This document shows, in pieces, positions 5,905 through 14,542 of a DNA stretch of 17,068 nt. The stretch covers positions 1 through 17,068 of the forward strand of contig JADKFD010000067.1 of NCBI GenBank assembly GCA_016717705.1, written 5' to 3'. The position numbers and the translations under genes are program-made. The notes below the pieces were generated by a model. That model was not told the DNA's origin. It was given only the letters and a program-made list of their open reading frames with translations, and searched no databases. Each line of letters opens with the position of its first letter. Positions within the stretch are counted from its first letter, which is position 1. This DNA comes from Rhodanobacteraceae bacterium (GTDB lineage Bacteria > Pseudomonadota > Gammaproteobacteria > Xanthomonadales > SZUA-5).

Positions 5905-8854
5905 ACCGGGAGTCCACGGCATCGACCGGGTGCATGCATTGTTTGGTGAGGCGCTGGATCAGCCGACTTCGGGTCGGCTGAGCTGGTTGCGCGAGCAATG
6001 TGGCGACGATGTGGCGCTGTTTGCGGCGGTGCAGCGACTGCTGAGTGCGGATGCCACCAGTAGCCTGCTGGATGGCGATGTGGCTGCGCTGGCCGCACCG
6101 CTGGTACAGCCCGATACCGATGCCACCGACGCTGCCCGTTACATCGGCAGCCGCATTGGTCCTTATCTGATCCAGTCCCTGCTGGGTCGAGGTGGCATGG
6201 GTTCGGTGTGGCTGGCGCAGCGCGATGATGGCCAGCTGCAACAGCACGTGGCCATCAAACTGCTGGCAGGTGCATTGCCGTCGGCCGAGGCCTTGCAGCG
6301 CTTTGCGCAGGAGCGGCAGATCCTGGTGCGGCTGGCGCATCCCAATATTGCCCGCGTGCTGGACGCAGGTAATGTGGACGGCGTGCCGTGGTTTGCAATG
6401 GAACACGTGGTCGGCACGCCACTGGATGAGTATGCCCACAGCCAGGCCCTGGATCTGCACGCGCGCCTGGCGCTGTTTGCCAAAGTTGCGGCAGCAGTGC
6501 AGTTCGCCCACCAGAACCTGGTGGTCCACCGCGATCTCAAGCCTTCCAACATTCTCGTGGATGCCGCGGGTGAGCCGCGCCTGCTGGATTTCGGTGTGGC
6601 GAAACTGCTCGATGCGGGCAGTGAGCTGACCGCGTCTCGCGCGCCGCTGTCGATGGCTTATGCCGCGCCCGAGCAGATCCTCGGACAGCCCATCACCACG
6701 GCCACGGACATCTACAGCCTGGGCGTGATCCTGTACGAACTGCTGAGCGGCAGCCGCCCGCATCATGCCCGCAACAGTAGCCTTGCGCTGCTGCAGGCGA
6801 TCACCGATACCGACCCGCAACCACCTTCGCGCGTGCTCGCGGGTACCGGCACCACACGTGGCGCGAGACAGCTGCGCGGCGATCTGGACACCCTCATCCT
6901 GACCTGTCTGCAACGCGATCCGACGCGGCGCTATGGATCCGTACAAGCACTGCTGCAAGATATCGATGCCTATTTGCGGAAACTGCCGATTCGCGCGCGA
7001 CCGGATTCCTGGCGTTATCGCAGCAGCAAATTCATCCGGCGCAATCCGCTGGGCGTGATCTTCGGCACGCTGGCCTTGGTCGCCGTACTGGGCTTGTCGA
7101 TTTACTCCTTGCTGAAGGCGCGCGAAGCCGAGCAGGAACGCAGGATCGCAATTGCCGAGGTACAGCGCGCCAACGCGGTGCAGGACTTGTTGATCGGCTT
7201 GTTCGAACAGCAGACCCCGGATGCCAGTGGCGGCGCCAATGTCAGTGCGCGCGATTTACTGGATCGCGCCGAACGCACACTGCAATTGCGCACCAACCTG
7301 CCGGCCCAGACGCAAGCAGCCCTGCTGCGTACCCTGGGCGAGTTGCGCTATGACCTGGGTGATTTCGCCGGCGCGCTCAAGCTCAATGAGCAGAGCCTGG
7401 TATTGGCCGCTGCCCAGCATGGCGAGTCCTCGGCGCCCTATGGGGTGGCGCTGGTGGCGCGTGCCGACAGTCGTCAACTTCTGGGCGAGTCCGCACCCGC
7501 CACCGCCGATTGCGACCAGGCCTTGCCGCTGTTGCTGGATGCCCCGGTGCAGGACAGCGCCGCGACCCGGGCGATACTGGTCTGCGCCGAAGTGCGGCGC
7601 TGGCAAGATCAGGGCGATGCGGCCGCCGCGCTGGTCACGCAGGCCAGCCTACGAATCCAGGCGCAGTCTCCGGGTGATCCCGAACTTCGGAAAAAAGTTT
7701 TGCGCGAACGTGCCATGCAGGCCAGCGAGCACGGCGATCACCTATCCGCGCTGGAACTGTTCAGTCAATTGATCGAGGAATTGCGCGTCCATCCTTCCAG
7801 CAGGCCGTCCGAACTGGCCACCGCGCTGCACAGCCGCGCGATCAGCGCCGAAGCGCTGGGGCGTTCGCAGGACGCGGTCAACGACTATCGCGAAGCACTT
7901 GAGCTGCATCAGCGCATCTTCGGGCCCGGACATATCCTCAGCATCCAGACCCAGAGCGCCCTGGCGGCGCAACTACACGAGATCGGCGCCAACGAACAGG
8001 CCCAGCAAATGGGTAACGCTGCACTGGAACAGGCGCGCCAGTCCCTCGACAGCCGCGATCCACAATTGCCGATCCTGCTCAACCAGGCCGCGATACAGGC
8101 CTATATGCGACAGGACTATGCCGCGGCGGCACCCCTGCTGGAAGAGGCCATTGCGCTCAATACGCGCCTCTACAACAGTGACCACGGTGACACGCTGGCA
8201 CTGCTCAACAATCTGTCCTCGATCCAGCGCATGTTGGGGCGTTTCGACGCGGCCCGCGCCAGCGCCAACGAGGTACTGACCCGCCTCGCCGGTGACGCTA
8301 CACGCAGTTACAACGAGCGGCAGGCGCATGCCCGCCTGGCCTTCATCGCCCAGGCCACGGGCGATGCGAGCGAGCAGGCGGCGCAGGCGAACTGGATCCT
8401 CAGCACGCTGGCAGAGGTGCCCGCGACGATCGTCTCCGAGTTGCATGAAGCGCTGGCCGAACTGGCGATTGCGCAAGTGCGCCAGGGTCAGAACACGCTC
8501 GCGCTGGCCACCGCGCAGCGCCTGGAAACTGCCACTCGCAAGGATTTTGCAGCAGGCACTCAAGCCTTTAACAGATGGTTGGCCCGGGTGGCCTGGGTCA
8601 ATCTGGAGGCCGGTCAGGTCCAACGGGCACTCGAGCTCAGTCGCGAAGTGCTGGGCGATACGCCGCCTGCGCAGCAGGACTGGCAGAGCAGTTTTGCGCG
8701 CATCGCCGCCATCACGCAGCTGCGCGCTCTGAGCCAGCTCAATCAGGTCGAGCAAGCCCAGATTTGGCTTGAAGCCTTGCGCACCCTCCGCAGCAAAGTA
8801 CCGGCGGACGAAATCCGCTACTGGCAGAGCATCGATACCTTGCTGGCCCCCTGA
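5888..8854 (+). CDS. Membrane Ser/Thr protein kinase with TPR region
   Basis: This 988-residue protein begins with an ~85-residue helical region typical of sigma-linked kinases (HALFGEALDQPTSGRLSWL). Residues 89-364 form a complete Hanks-type kinase: P-loop GRGGMGSVWLA (about 101), VAIK lysine 124, HRDLKPSN with catalytic Asp216, DFG Asp234, and the APEQ element. A single transmembrane helix (GVIFGTLALVAVLGLSIYSLL, about 388-408) is followed by a short charged helix. Residues ~475 to the end are degenerate TPRs (LRTLGELRYDLGDFAGALKL and similar) that probably bind partners. The ATG at 5888 overlaps the previous gene by 17 bases; a TTG at 5882 is also possible. Frame is intact throughout. It probably phosphorylates the ECF factor encoded at 3058. 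Confidence 0.93.
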   Translation: MASRTEPGVHGIDRVHALFGEALDQPTSGRLSWLREQCGDDVALFAAVQRLLSADATSSLLDGDVAALAAPLVQPDTDATDAARYIGSRIGPYLIQSLLGRGGMGSVWLAQRDDGQLQQHVAIKLLAGALPSAEALQRFAQERQILVRLAHPNIARVLDAGNVDGVPWFAMEHVVGTPLDEYAHSQALDLHARLALFAKVAAAVQFAHQNLVVHRDLKPSNILVDAAGEPRLLDFGVAKLLDAGSELTASRAPLSMAYAAPEQILGQPITTATDIYSLGVILYELLSGSRPHHARNSSLALLQAITDTDPQPPSRVLAGTGTTRGARQLRGDLDTLILTCLQRDPTRRYGSVQALLQDIDAYLRKLPIRARPDSWRYRSSKFIRRNPLGVIFGTLALVAVLGLSIYSLLKAREAEQERRIAIAEVQRANAVQDLLIGLFEQQTPDASGGANVSARDLLDRAERTLQLRTNLPAQTQAALLRTLGELRYDLGDFAGALKLNEQSLVLAAAQHGESSAPYGVALVARADSRQLLGESAPATADCDQALPLLLDAPVQDSAATRAILVCAEVRRWQDQGDAAAALVTQASLRIQAQSPGDPELRKKVLRERAMQASEHGDHLSALELFSQLIEELRVHPSSRPSELATALHSRAISAEALGRSQDAVNDYREALELHQRIFGPGHILSIQTQSALAAQLHEIGANEQAQQMGNAALEQARQSLDSRDPQLPILLNQAAIQAYMRQDYAAAAPLLEEAIALNTRLYNSDHGDTLALLNNLSSIQRMLGRFDAARASANEVLTRLAGDATRSYNERQAHARLAFIAQATGDASEQAAQANWILSTLAEVPATIVSELHEALAELAIAQVRQGQNTLALATAQRLETATRKDFAAGTQAFNRWLARVAWVNLEAGQVQRALELSREVLGDTPPAQQDWQSSFARIAAITQLRALSQLNQVEQAQIWLEALRTLRSKVPADEIRYWQSIDTLLAP

Positions 8855-8925
8855 ACGCACTGGCGTGCGAAGCCAGCCTGGTTTGGCGTGGGCTTGATCT
8901 GCGCCAGTGGATCCTTCGCGATCTT

Positions 8926-9680
8926 GCAGGCCGGGTACGCGCGTCCTTGGGCTTCGCCTGTGCCCCAATGCCGTTACGCGCGACGCCCGGCGCGGGCTTG
9001 CCGCAAGCCCCCGCGGCCGTCCGCGCGAATGGCCTTGCGGCACCGCCCATCCATACGCGCGCGGTGGCCGCGCTACCAAAGCCACGGGCCGCCGCGGACG
9101 TAGGCCGGGTACGCGCGTCCTTGTGCTGCGTTCGTGCCCGAGTGCGGTTACGCGCGACGCCCGGCGCGGGCTTGCCGCAAGCCCCCGCGGCCGTCCGCGC
9201 GAATCGCCTTGCGGCACCGCCCATCCATGCGCGCGCGGTGGCCGCGCTACCACAGCCGCGGACGTAGGCCGGGTACGCGCGTCCTTGGGCTTCGTTCGTG
9301 CCCGAGTGCCGTTACGCGCGACGCCCGGCGCGGGCTTGCCGCAAGCCCCCGCGGCCGTCCGCGCGAATCGCCTTGTGGCACCGCCCATCCATACGCGCGC
9401 GGTGGCCGCGCTACCACAGCCGCGGACGTAGGCCGGGTACGCGCGTCCTTGGGCTTCGTTCGTGCCCCAGTTCCGTTACGAGCGACGCCCGGCGCGGGCA
9501 TGCCGCAAGCCCCCGCGGCCGTCCGCGCGAATCGCCTTGCGGCACCGCCCATCCATACGCGCGCGGTGGCCGCGCTACCACAGCCGCGGACGTAGGCCGG
9601 GTACGCGCGTCCTTGGGCTTCGTTCGTGCCCGAGTGCCGTTACGCGCGACGCCCGGCGCGGGCTTGCCGCAAGCCCCCGC
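8926..9680. repeat. Tandem array of 4.5 copies of a ~164-bp REP-containing unit
   Basis: Units begin with G(T/C)AGGCCGGGTACGCGCG at 8926, 9100, 9264, 9428 and 9592. Spacing is 174 for the first unit and exactly 164 for the next three. The fifth stops at 9680, where a different repeat array begins. Each full unit has a forward element opening with GTAG (GCAG in the first) and, near its end, a reverse element reading GTAGCGCGGCCACCGCGC on the minus strand (6-bp stem, CCA loop). At unit junctions the two face each other head-to-head, 13 bases apart. The period is not a multiple of three, so long frames through it are not genes. Bases 8855-8925 before it hold nothing I recognise. Confidence 0.9.
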
Positions 9681-9796
9681 CAGCAACGGGGACAGCCACA
9701 GCAGCAGCGGGGACAGCCACAGCGGCAGCAACGGGGACAGCCACGCAGCAACGGGGACAGCCACCAGCACCAGCCGGCAGCAACGGGGACAGCCAC
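9681..9796 (+). repeat. Five copies of a 19-bp repeat at the left flank of the transposase
   Basis: CAGCAACGGGGACAGCCAC or a one-base variant starts at 9681, 9702, 9726, 9746 and 9778; a sixth copy lies at 10328, inside the transposase duplication. Spacing varies from 20 to 32 bases, with CAG-rich filler. The array abuts the broken fifth 164-bp unit exactly. Read on the minus strand the unit begins GTGGCTGTCC; that decamer also recurs on the plus strand in the array right of the transposase. Confidence 0.85.
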
Positions 9797-10876
9797 TGAA
9801 TCGGGCCAGTGAATTCGAGACGCGAAGACCGAAGCCCCACCACGCACTGGAACGATCTGTAGGCAAATTCCGACAACAAGTCGGGAAGAAATCCCACAGA
9901 CGCGGCGGTCGCCGACCCCGACAATGTCGCCATGACCCAAGCGCGCGCCACCATTTTTCTTGCCGGCCAGCATGGCCTTTACCACTGCACGAACCGCTGC
10001 GTGCGGCGCGCGTGGCTATGCGGCATCGATCCGGACACGAAGCAGAACTACGAGCACCGCAAGACCAGGGTGGAGGCTCGCATCCAGCAACTGGGCGCAA
10101 TTTTCGCCGTCGGGATCTACGGCTATGCCGTGATGAGCAACCACCTGCATGTGGTGCTCTCGGTGGAAGCCTCTGCCGCCGAAAAGTGGTCGAAAGAGGA
10201 GGTCGTCGAGCGCTGGTTGCAGCTATACCCGGCGCGGACTCCAGAGCAGATGAACGAGAAGCGCGTCGGGCTGCTGGGCAACCCGGACGCCATCGTACGC
10301 TGTCGCAACCGGCTGATGGACTTGTCCCAGCAACGGGGACAGCCGCTGAATCGGGCCAGTGAATTCGAGACGCGAAGACCGAAGCCCCACCACGCACTGA
10401 ACGATCTGTAGGCAAAATCCGACAACAAGTCGGGAAGAAATCCCACAGACGCGGCGGTCGCCGACCCCGACAATGTCGCCATGACCCAAGCGCGCGCCAC
10501 CATTTTTCTTGCCGGCCAGCATGGCCTTTACCACTGCACGAACCGCTGCGTGCGGCGCGCGTGGCTATGCGGCATCGATCCGGACACGAAGCAGAACTAC
10601 GAGCACCGCAAGACCAGGGTGGAGGCTCGCATCCAGCAACTGGGCGCAATTTTCGCCGTCGGAATCTACGGCTATGCCGTGATGAGCAACCACCTGCATG
10701 TGGTGCTCTCGGTGGAAGCCTCTGTCGCCGAAAAGTGGTCGAAAGAGGAGGTCGTCGAGCGCTGGTTGCAGCTATACCCGGCGCGGACTCCAGAGCAGAT
10801 GAACGAGAAGCGCGTCGGGCTGCTGGGCAACCCGGACGCCATCGTACGCTGTCGCAACCGGCTGATGGACTTGTCC
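9778..10876 (+). repeat. Head-to-tail duplication of ~550 bp covering the 5' part of the transposase gene
   Basis: 9778-10327 (550 bp) and 10328-10876 (549 bp) are almost identical. I see about five differences: A/G in the first repeat, one missing G in the upstream region, AATT versus AAAT, and two substitutions within the coding part. Each copy starts at the 19-bp repeat CAGCAACGGGGACAGCC and ends at the codons for MDLS in the transposase. The second copy continues into the rest of the gene. Confidence 0.93.
9932..10411 (+). pseudogene. Truncated first copy of the Y1/RAYT-like transposase
   Basis: The first 131 residues equal those of the intact transposase at 10481 except Ala for Val at residue 82. 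They include the HUH pair in SNHLHVVL. After LMDLS the frame runs into the duplicated 19-bp repeat and upstream region and ends at 10411 as a 159-residue product. It lacks FWQGRF and the YVDLNPIRAG segment with the catalytic Tyr, so it cannot cleave DNA. It was produced by the tandem duplication rather than by an internal stop. If translated, it could in principle still bind REP DNA or dimerise with the full-length protein. Confidence 0.85.
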
Positions 10877-11443
10877 TGGTTCATGCGTGGCCTCGACGAG
10901 TTCGTCGCCAGGCAAGCCAATGCCGAAGACGGGAAGACCGGGCGATTCTGGCAGGGGAGGTTCAAGTGCCAGTCTCTGACCGACGAGCGTGCCTTGGCGG
11001 CAGCGATGGCGTACGTCGATCTCAACCCGATCCGCGCAGGAATCGCCGACACGCTGGAAGACTCAGAGCACACGAGCGTCGCCCTGCGCCTGGACGCGTT
11101 GCGTAAGCATCCGGAACAAGCCGAGAAGCCGTTGCAGCCGATCGTCGGCATCGGCGTCTTTCAACGGTTGTCGATGAGCAACCGCCAATATATTGACTTG
11201 GTTGACTTTACAGGCCGGCAGGTTCGCCCAGGGATGCGTGGCAGCACCTCCGAGAGTGAACCCTCTGCGTTGCGCCGCCTGGGCCTCGATGCCCGGCATT
11301 GGACCGGACAGGTCCAAGGCATCGGCTCTGGCTACTGGCGAATCGTCGGCAGCGTGGAAACCTTGATCGAGCGTGCCGAAGCAGCCAGGCAAAGCTGGAT
11401 GAAGGGCGTCGGCTTTGCCCGAAGGTTGGCTTCAGTTCGGTGA
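10481..11443 (+). CDS. Y1 (HUH) transposase, REP-associated/IS200-like type
   Basis: This 320-residue protein carries a Y1_Tnp-type domain: N-terminal LYHCTNRCVRRAWLCG, the HUH motif H71-L72-H73 within YAVMSNHLHVVLSVEA, GRFWQGRFKCQSL (154-166), and catalytic Tyr178 in AYVDLNPIRAGI. It nicks single-stranded DNA and forms a 5'-phosphotyrosine link; RAYT relatives move REP/BIME sequences. The ~130-residue C-terminal extension is a common feature of this larger subgroup. The gene is intact and lies inside short-repeat arrays on both sides, as expected for a RAYT with its substrates. The upstream 150 bases are shared with the truncated copy and contain CCGAC-N5-GTCGG. No obvious Shine-Dalgarno sequence is seen. 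Confidence 0.9.
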   Translation: MTQARATIFLAGQHGLYHCTNRCVRRAWLCGIDPDTKQNYEHRKTRVEARIQQLGAIFAVGIYGYAVMSNHLHVVLSVEASVAEKWSKEEVVERWLQLYPARTPEQMNEKRVGLLGNPDAIVRCRNRLMDLSWFMRGLDEFVARQANAEDGKTGRFWQGRFKCQSLTDERALAAAMAYVDLNPIRAGIADTLEDSEHTSVALRLDALRKHPEQAEKPLQPIVGIGVFQRLSMSNRQYIDLVDFTGRQVRPGMRGSTSESEPSALRRLGLDARHWTGQVQGIGSGYWRIVGSVETLIERAEAARQSWMKGVGFARRLASVR

Positions 11444-11545
11444 TTCGACCGCACCGGAGAACCTGGCGCCGATGGCGCCTGGTGGTGTTGGCGTCGCGTC
11501 GCCATGAACCCCACACATCAGCTCGTTTTGCCGTCCAGACGTCCC

Positions 11546-12013
11546 GACGTTAGTCGATGCTGGAGAAAGGTGGCTGTCCTTGGCTTCGGTCGGACGTTAG
11601 TCGGTGCTGGAGAAAGGTGGCTGTCCTTGGCTTCGGGTCCTTGGCTTCGGGCTTCGGTCCTGTCCTTGGCTTCGGGCTGAAGAAAGGTGGCTGTCCTTGG
11701 CTTCAGCTTGGCTTCGGTCGGACGTTAGTCGGTGCTGGAGAAAGGTGGCTGTCCTTGGCTTCGGGCTTCGGTCCTGTCCTTGGCTTCGGGCTGAAGAAAG
11801 GTGGCTGTCCTTGGCTTCATGCTGGACGTTAGTCGGTGCTGGAGAAAGGTGGCTGTCCTTGGCTTCGGTCGGTGCTGGAGAAAGGTGGCTGTCCTTGGCT
11901 TCGGCTTGGCTTCGGAAGAAAGGTGGCTGTCCTTGGCTTCGTCGGTCCTTGGCTTCGTCCTTGGCTTCGCGGTCCTTGGCTTCGGCTGTCCTTGGCTTCG
12001 GTCCTTGGCTTCG
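11546..12013. repeat. Right-flank array of TCCTTGGCTTC repeats
   Basis: About 16 copies of TCCTTGGCTTC occur in 470 bases. Eight are preceded by GAAAGGTGGCTG. Four longer units begin GACGTTAGTCG at 11546, 11593, 11721 and 11825 and run through TGCTGGAGAAAGG into the core. The last 80 bases contain only the short core, as if units were nested or decayed. Frames through it encode low-complexity KDSHLS or GWLSLAS strings and are not genes. It lacks the constant repeat/spacer geometry of CRISPR. Confidence 0.88.
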
Positions 12014-12212
12014 TTGGTCGATCGCGATGGCCTGGGTGTCGAAGCGATTTAAACGGTCCAATGTCGGCGAGCGCACGGCAGGAAGCTGGGCGGCTCACTA
12101 AAGTCACCATGACGGAACCTGAAACGTTCGCATGCGAACTCGGCTTACCTTGTGTCCACCACGCAAGCAGGCGCGATCACGACGGGCGCCGACAAAGAAG
12201 GGAAAGTGTGAC

Positions 12213-14542
12213 GTGAAGAGCATGACCAAGCTTGGTCGCCGTTTCAGCTTCGCCCAAGCCGGTGCCTGGGCATTGATCGCAAGTTTTCTGGCGATCACAG
12301 CGCCGGCACGCGCGGAAACTCGCTTGGAGAATGCGGTCGACTCGCATCCGATTGCAGTGGCTGCTCCATCGACTCGATCGGTTGCTGCGGTCGACGACGC
12401 GCAATCGCAGCGACAGATCGGCGCCGGTTCCTGGGTCACATTCCCCGGATTTACGCAGGGTTGTAACGGCGTCGTCTATGCGATGGCGTCCGGCCCTGAT
12501 GGCAGCATCGCGGTAGGCGGCCATTTTTCGATCTGCGGTGGGATTCCCGCCAATAACGTGGCCATCTACGATCCGGCGTCCGACCGTTGGAGTGCGCTCG
12601 GCGGTGGCGTCACCGCCAAACCAACCAGTTTTGCGGAGATCTATACGCTCGCCTGGTTCAAGGGCCAGCTCTTCGTCGGTGGCGAGTTCAGCCATGCGGG
12701 TGGCATGGCCATAGCAGATCTGGCCAGGTGGGATGGCAATGGATGGCGCGGCGTCGGGCTGAGCGGAATCGGCACCACGACGCATGCGCTCGCCGCTTCG
12801 GACACTTATCTGTACGCCGGGGGAGCCTTCGAAGAGATCGGCGGTGTCCCGGTACGCGGCATGGCGCGTTGGGACGGAGACTCATGGAGCAGCCTCGGCG
12901 CGGTGTCCGGCGTTTTGGCGATCAGCATCATTGGAACCGACGTCTACGTTGGCGGCGGTTTCTCGACAGCGGCGGAAGTGCCTGCCAAAGGAATCGCACG
13001 CTGGGATGGGAGCCACTGGTCGGGGTTGGGCGACGGTATCGCCGGTCCAACTGGCCCCATCTACACCATTGTCAAGTTCGGAGGAGATATCTACGTCGGT
13101 GGTCAGTTCTCGAAGATCGGCGATGTTTGGATGCACAACATCGCGCGCTGGAACGGCACCGCCTGGAGTGCGCTGGAAATGAACGGCAACGCTGGCGTCA
13201 AAGGGCCGTGCGGACCTTGGCCGTCAGCGATCAGCAACTGGTTGCCGGCGGTCGATTCACGCAAGTGGCCGGAACGCCGGCCAGTTATCTGGCGAGTTGG
13301 AGTGGCACAGCCTGGAGCCCCTTTGCCTCTGAATTGTCGTCCACGGTGGAAGCCTTGATCGTAGAGAACAAGACCCTGTACGCCGGCGGCGGCTTTCGCT
13401 ACGCGGGCGGTGCTCCAGCCGATTTCGTTGCCCGCTACGACGCTCACGGCTGGAGTGCACTCGGGCCGCCCCCGGGTCCGAAAAATGGCGTGAATGGCGC
13501 CGTATTGGACATCACCTCGATCGGTGAGGACATCTACCTTTGTGGTCGGTTCACCCAGGCCGGCGCGGATACGATCAGCAACATCGCGCGTTTGCGCGCC
13601 GGCGCCTGGACCGGGCTCGGTATCGACAACGAACAATTGGCAACCAACCTGGTTTCGACCGGCAACGAGCTCTACGCGGGCGGCGCCTTCTGGCGCATGG
13701 GGACTGTCATAGCCAACAAGGTAGCGCGTTGGGACGGCAGCGAATGGCATGCGCTGGGCAGCGGCATCGGTGTTCCCAACAGCCTGAATGACGGTGTTGC
13801 TGTCATGGTCATGTTCAAGGGCGAGCTTTACGCCGGCGGCAGTTTCTTCCAGGCCGGGGGCGTGCCGGCCCGTAACCTGGCACGCTGGAATGGCAGCTCC
13901 TGGACGCCGCTTTCCGTGGGCAGCTTCGGCAATGCCCAAGGCGTGTACGCGATGGCGGCCTCTGCCAGCCATCTCTACATCGGTGGCATTTTTTCGTCGG
14001 TGGAGGGCGTCGCTGCGCGAAATATTGCCAGGTTCGACGGAACGAGCTGGTCGAGTCTGGCCGGCACCACCGCGCAGGGCGTCAACGCCAGCGTCTCGAC
14101 GATTCTGCCATCGGGGAATGCAGTCTACGTCGGTGGATCGTTCACCGAGGCCGGAGGAAGCGCGATCAGTTATCTCGCCCAGTGGGATGGCAACGAATGG
14201 CATGCGCTAGGCGCTGGTGTTGGGCCCGCTTCTACACAGAGTCGCGTCACGGCATTGGCGCAGAGCAATGGAGTGCTCTATGTCGGTGGTTCATTCGCGA
14301 ATGCCGGCGGCGGCCCTGCAAACAACCTCGCACGCTGGAGCGCGGGCGGTTGGCAAAGCGTCGGCGTTGGCATTGAGAACGGGCTTGACGGGACCGTCAT
14401 GGCGCTTGCCGCACTCGGCACAACGCTGCATGTGGGCGGCGGTTTCATTCATGCCGGAAGCAGGCTCTCGACCGGCTACGCGCAGTGGATCATTCCGGAA
14501 GCACCGATCTTCGACAGCGGATTCGAGGACACGGCGCAGTAA
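12213..14542 (+). CDS. Secreted beta-propeller-type repeat protein, 14 repeats (1-nt frameshift near 13205)
   Basis: GTG at 12213 has AAGAAGGGA 8 to 9 bases upstream; an ATG at 12222 is the alternative. Residues 1-34 are a signal peptide ending ITAPARA. The rest is 14 repeats of about 42 residues with the plan LYVGGxFxxAGGxxAxNIARWDGxxW-S-ALG, i.e. kelch/Rax2-like propeller blades, possibly two seven-bladed propellers. Repeat 5 is cut by a frame change at AAAGGGCCGTG (13200-13210). Restoring one G continues the protein as AVRTLAVSDQQLVAGGRF and gives 2331 nt, exactly 776 residues. The C-terminus is APIFDSGFEDTAQ, the GFE tail. Probably extracellular; ligand unknown. The gene is isolated, after a repeat array and a ~200-base leader. 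Confidence 0.85.

Larger units (their letters stand above)
9681..12013 (+). mobile_element. Composite REP/RAYT element with inverted flanking repeat arrays
   Basis: The transposase block is bounded left by ACAGCCAC-ending 19-bp repeats (9681-9796) and right by GTGGCTGTCC-containing repeats (11546-12013). The shared decamer GTGGCTGTCC is therefore inverted across the element, as with REPs around a RAYT gene. No target-site duplication or IS-type terminal inverted repeat is visible, which is normal for Y1 elements. The outer limits are those of the arrays and may not be true ends. Bases 11444-11545 hold no gene that I can see. Confidence 0.5.

Noticed and set aside
5411..6958. 515-codon minus-strand open frame opposite the S74 and kinase genes
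   Set aside because: It is the mirror of well-supported genes in GC-rich DNA; no motifs, no sensible start context.
8855..8925. Possible terminator after the kinase (CTGGC..GCCAG)
   Set aside because: The stem is only five pairs and no T-run follows.
7973..9388. Long minus-strand open frame (471 codons) across the kinase end and the 164-bp array
   Set aside because: It is antisense to the kinase and then runs through tandem repeats whose 164-bp period is not a multiple of three; the product is Arg/Pro/Ala-rich without motifs.
8298..9680. Prophage or integron suggested by fiber-like protein and repeat arrays
   Set aside because: No integrase, attC-like sites, capsid, terminase or tail-assembly genes are present; repeats are explained better as REP elements.
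11546..12013. CRISPR array or coding repeat protein
   Set aside because: Repeat spacing is irregular, there are no unique spacers of constant length, and translated frames are low complexity. Treated as a REP-type array.
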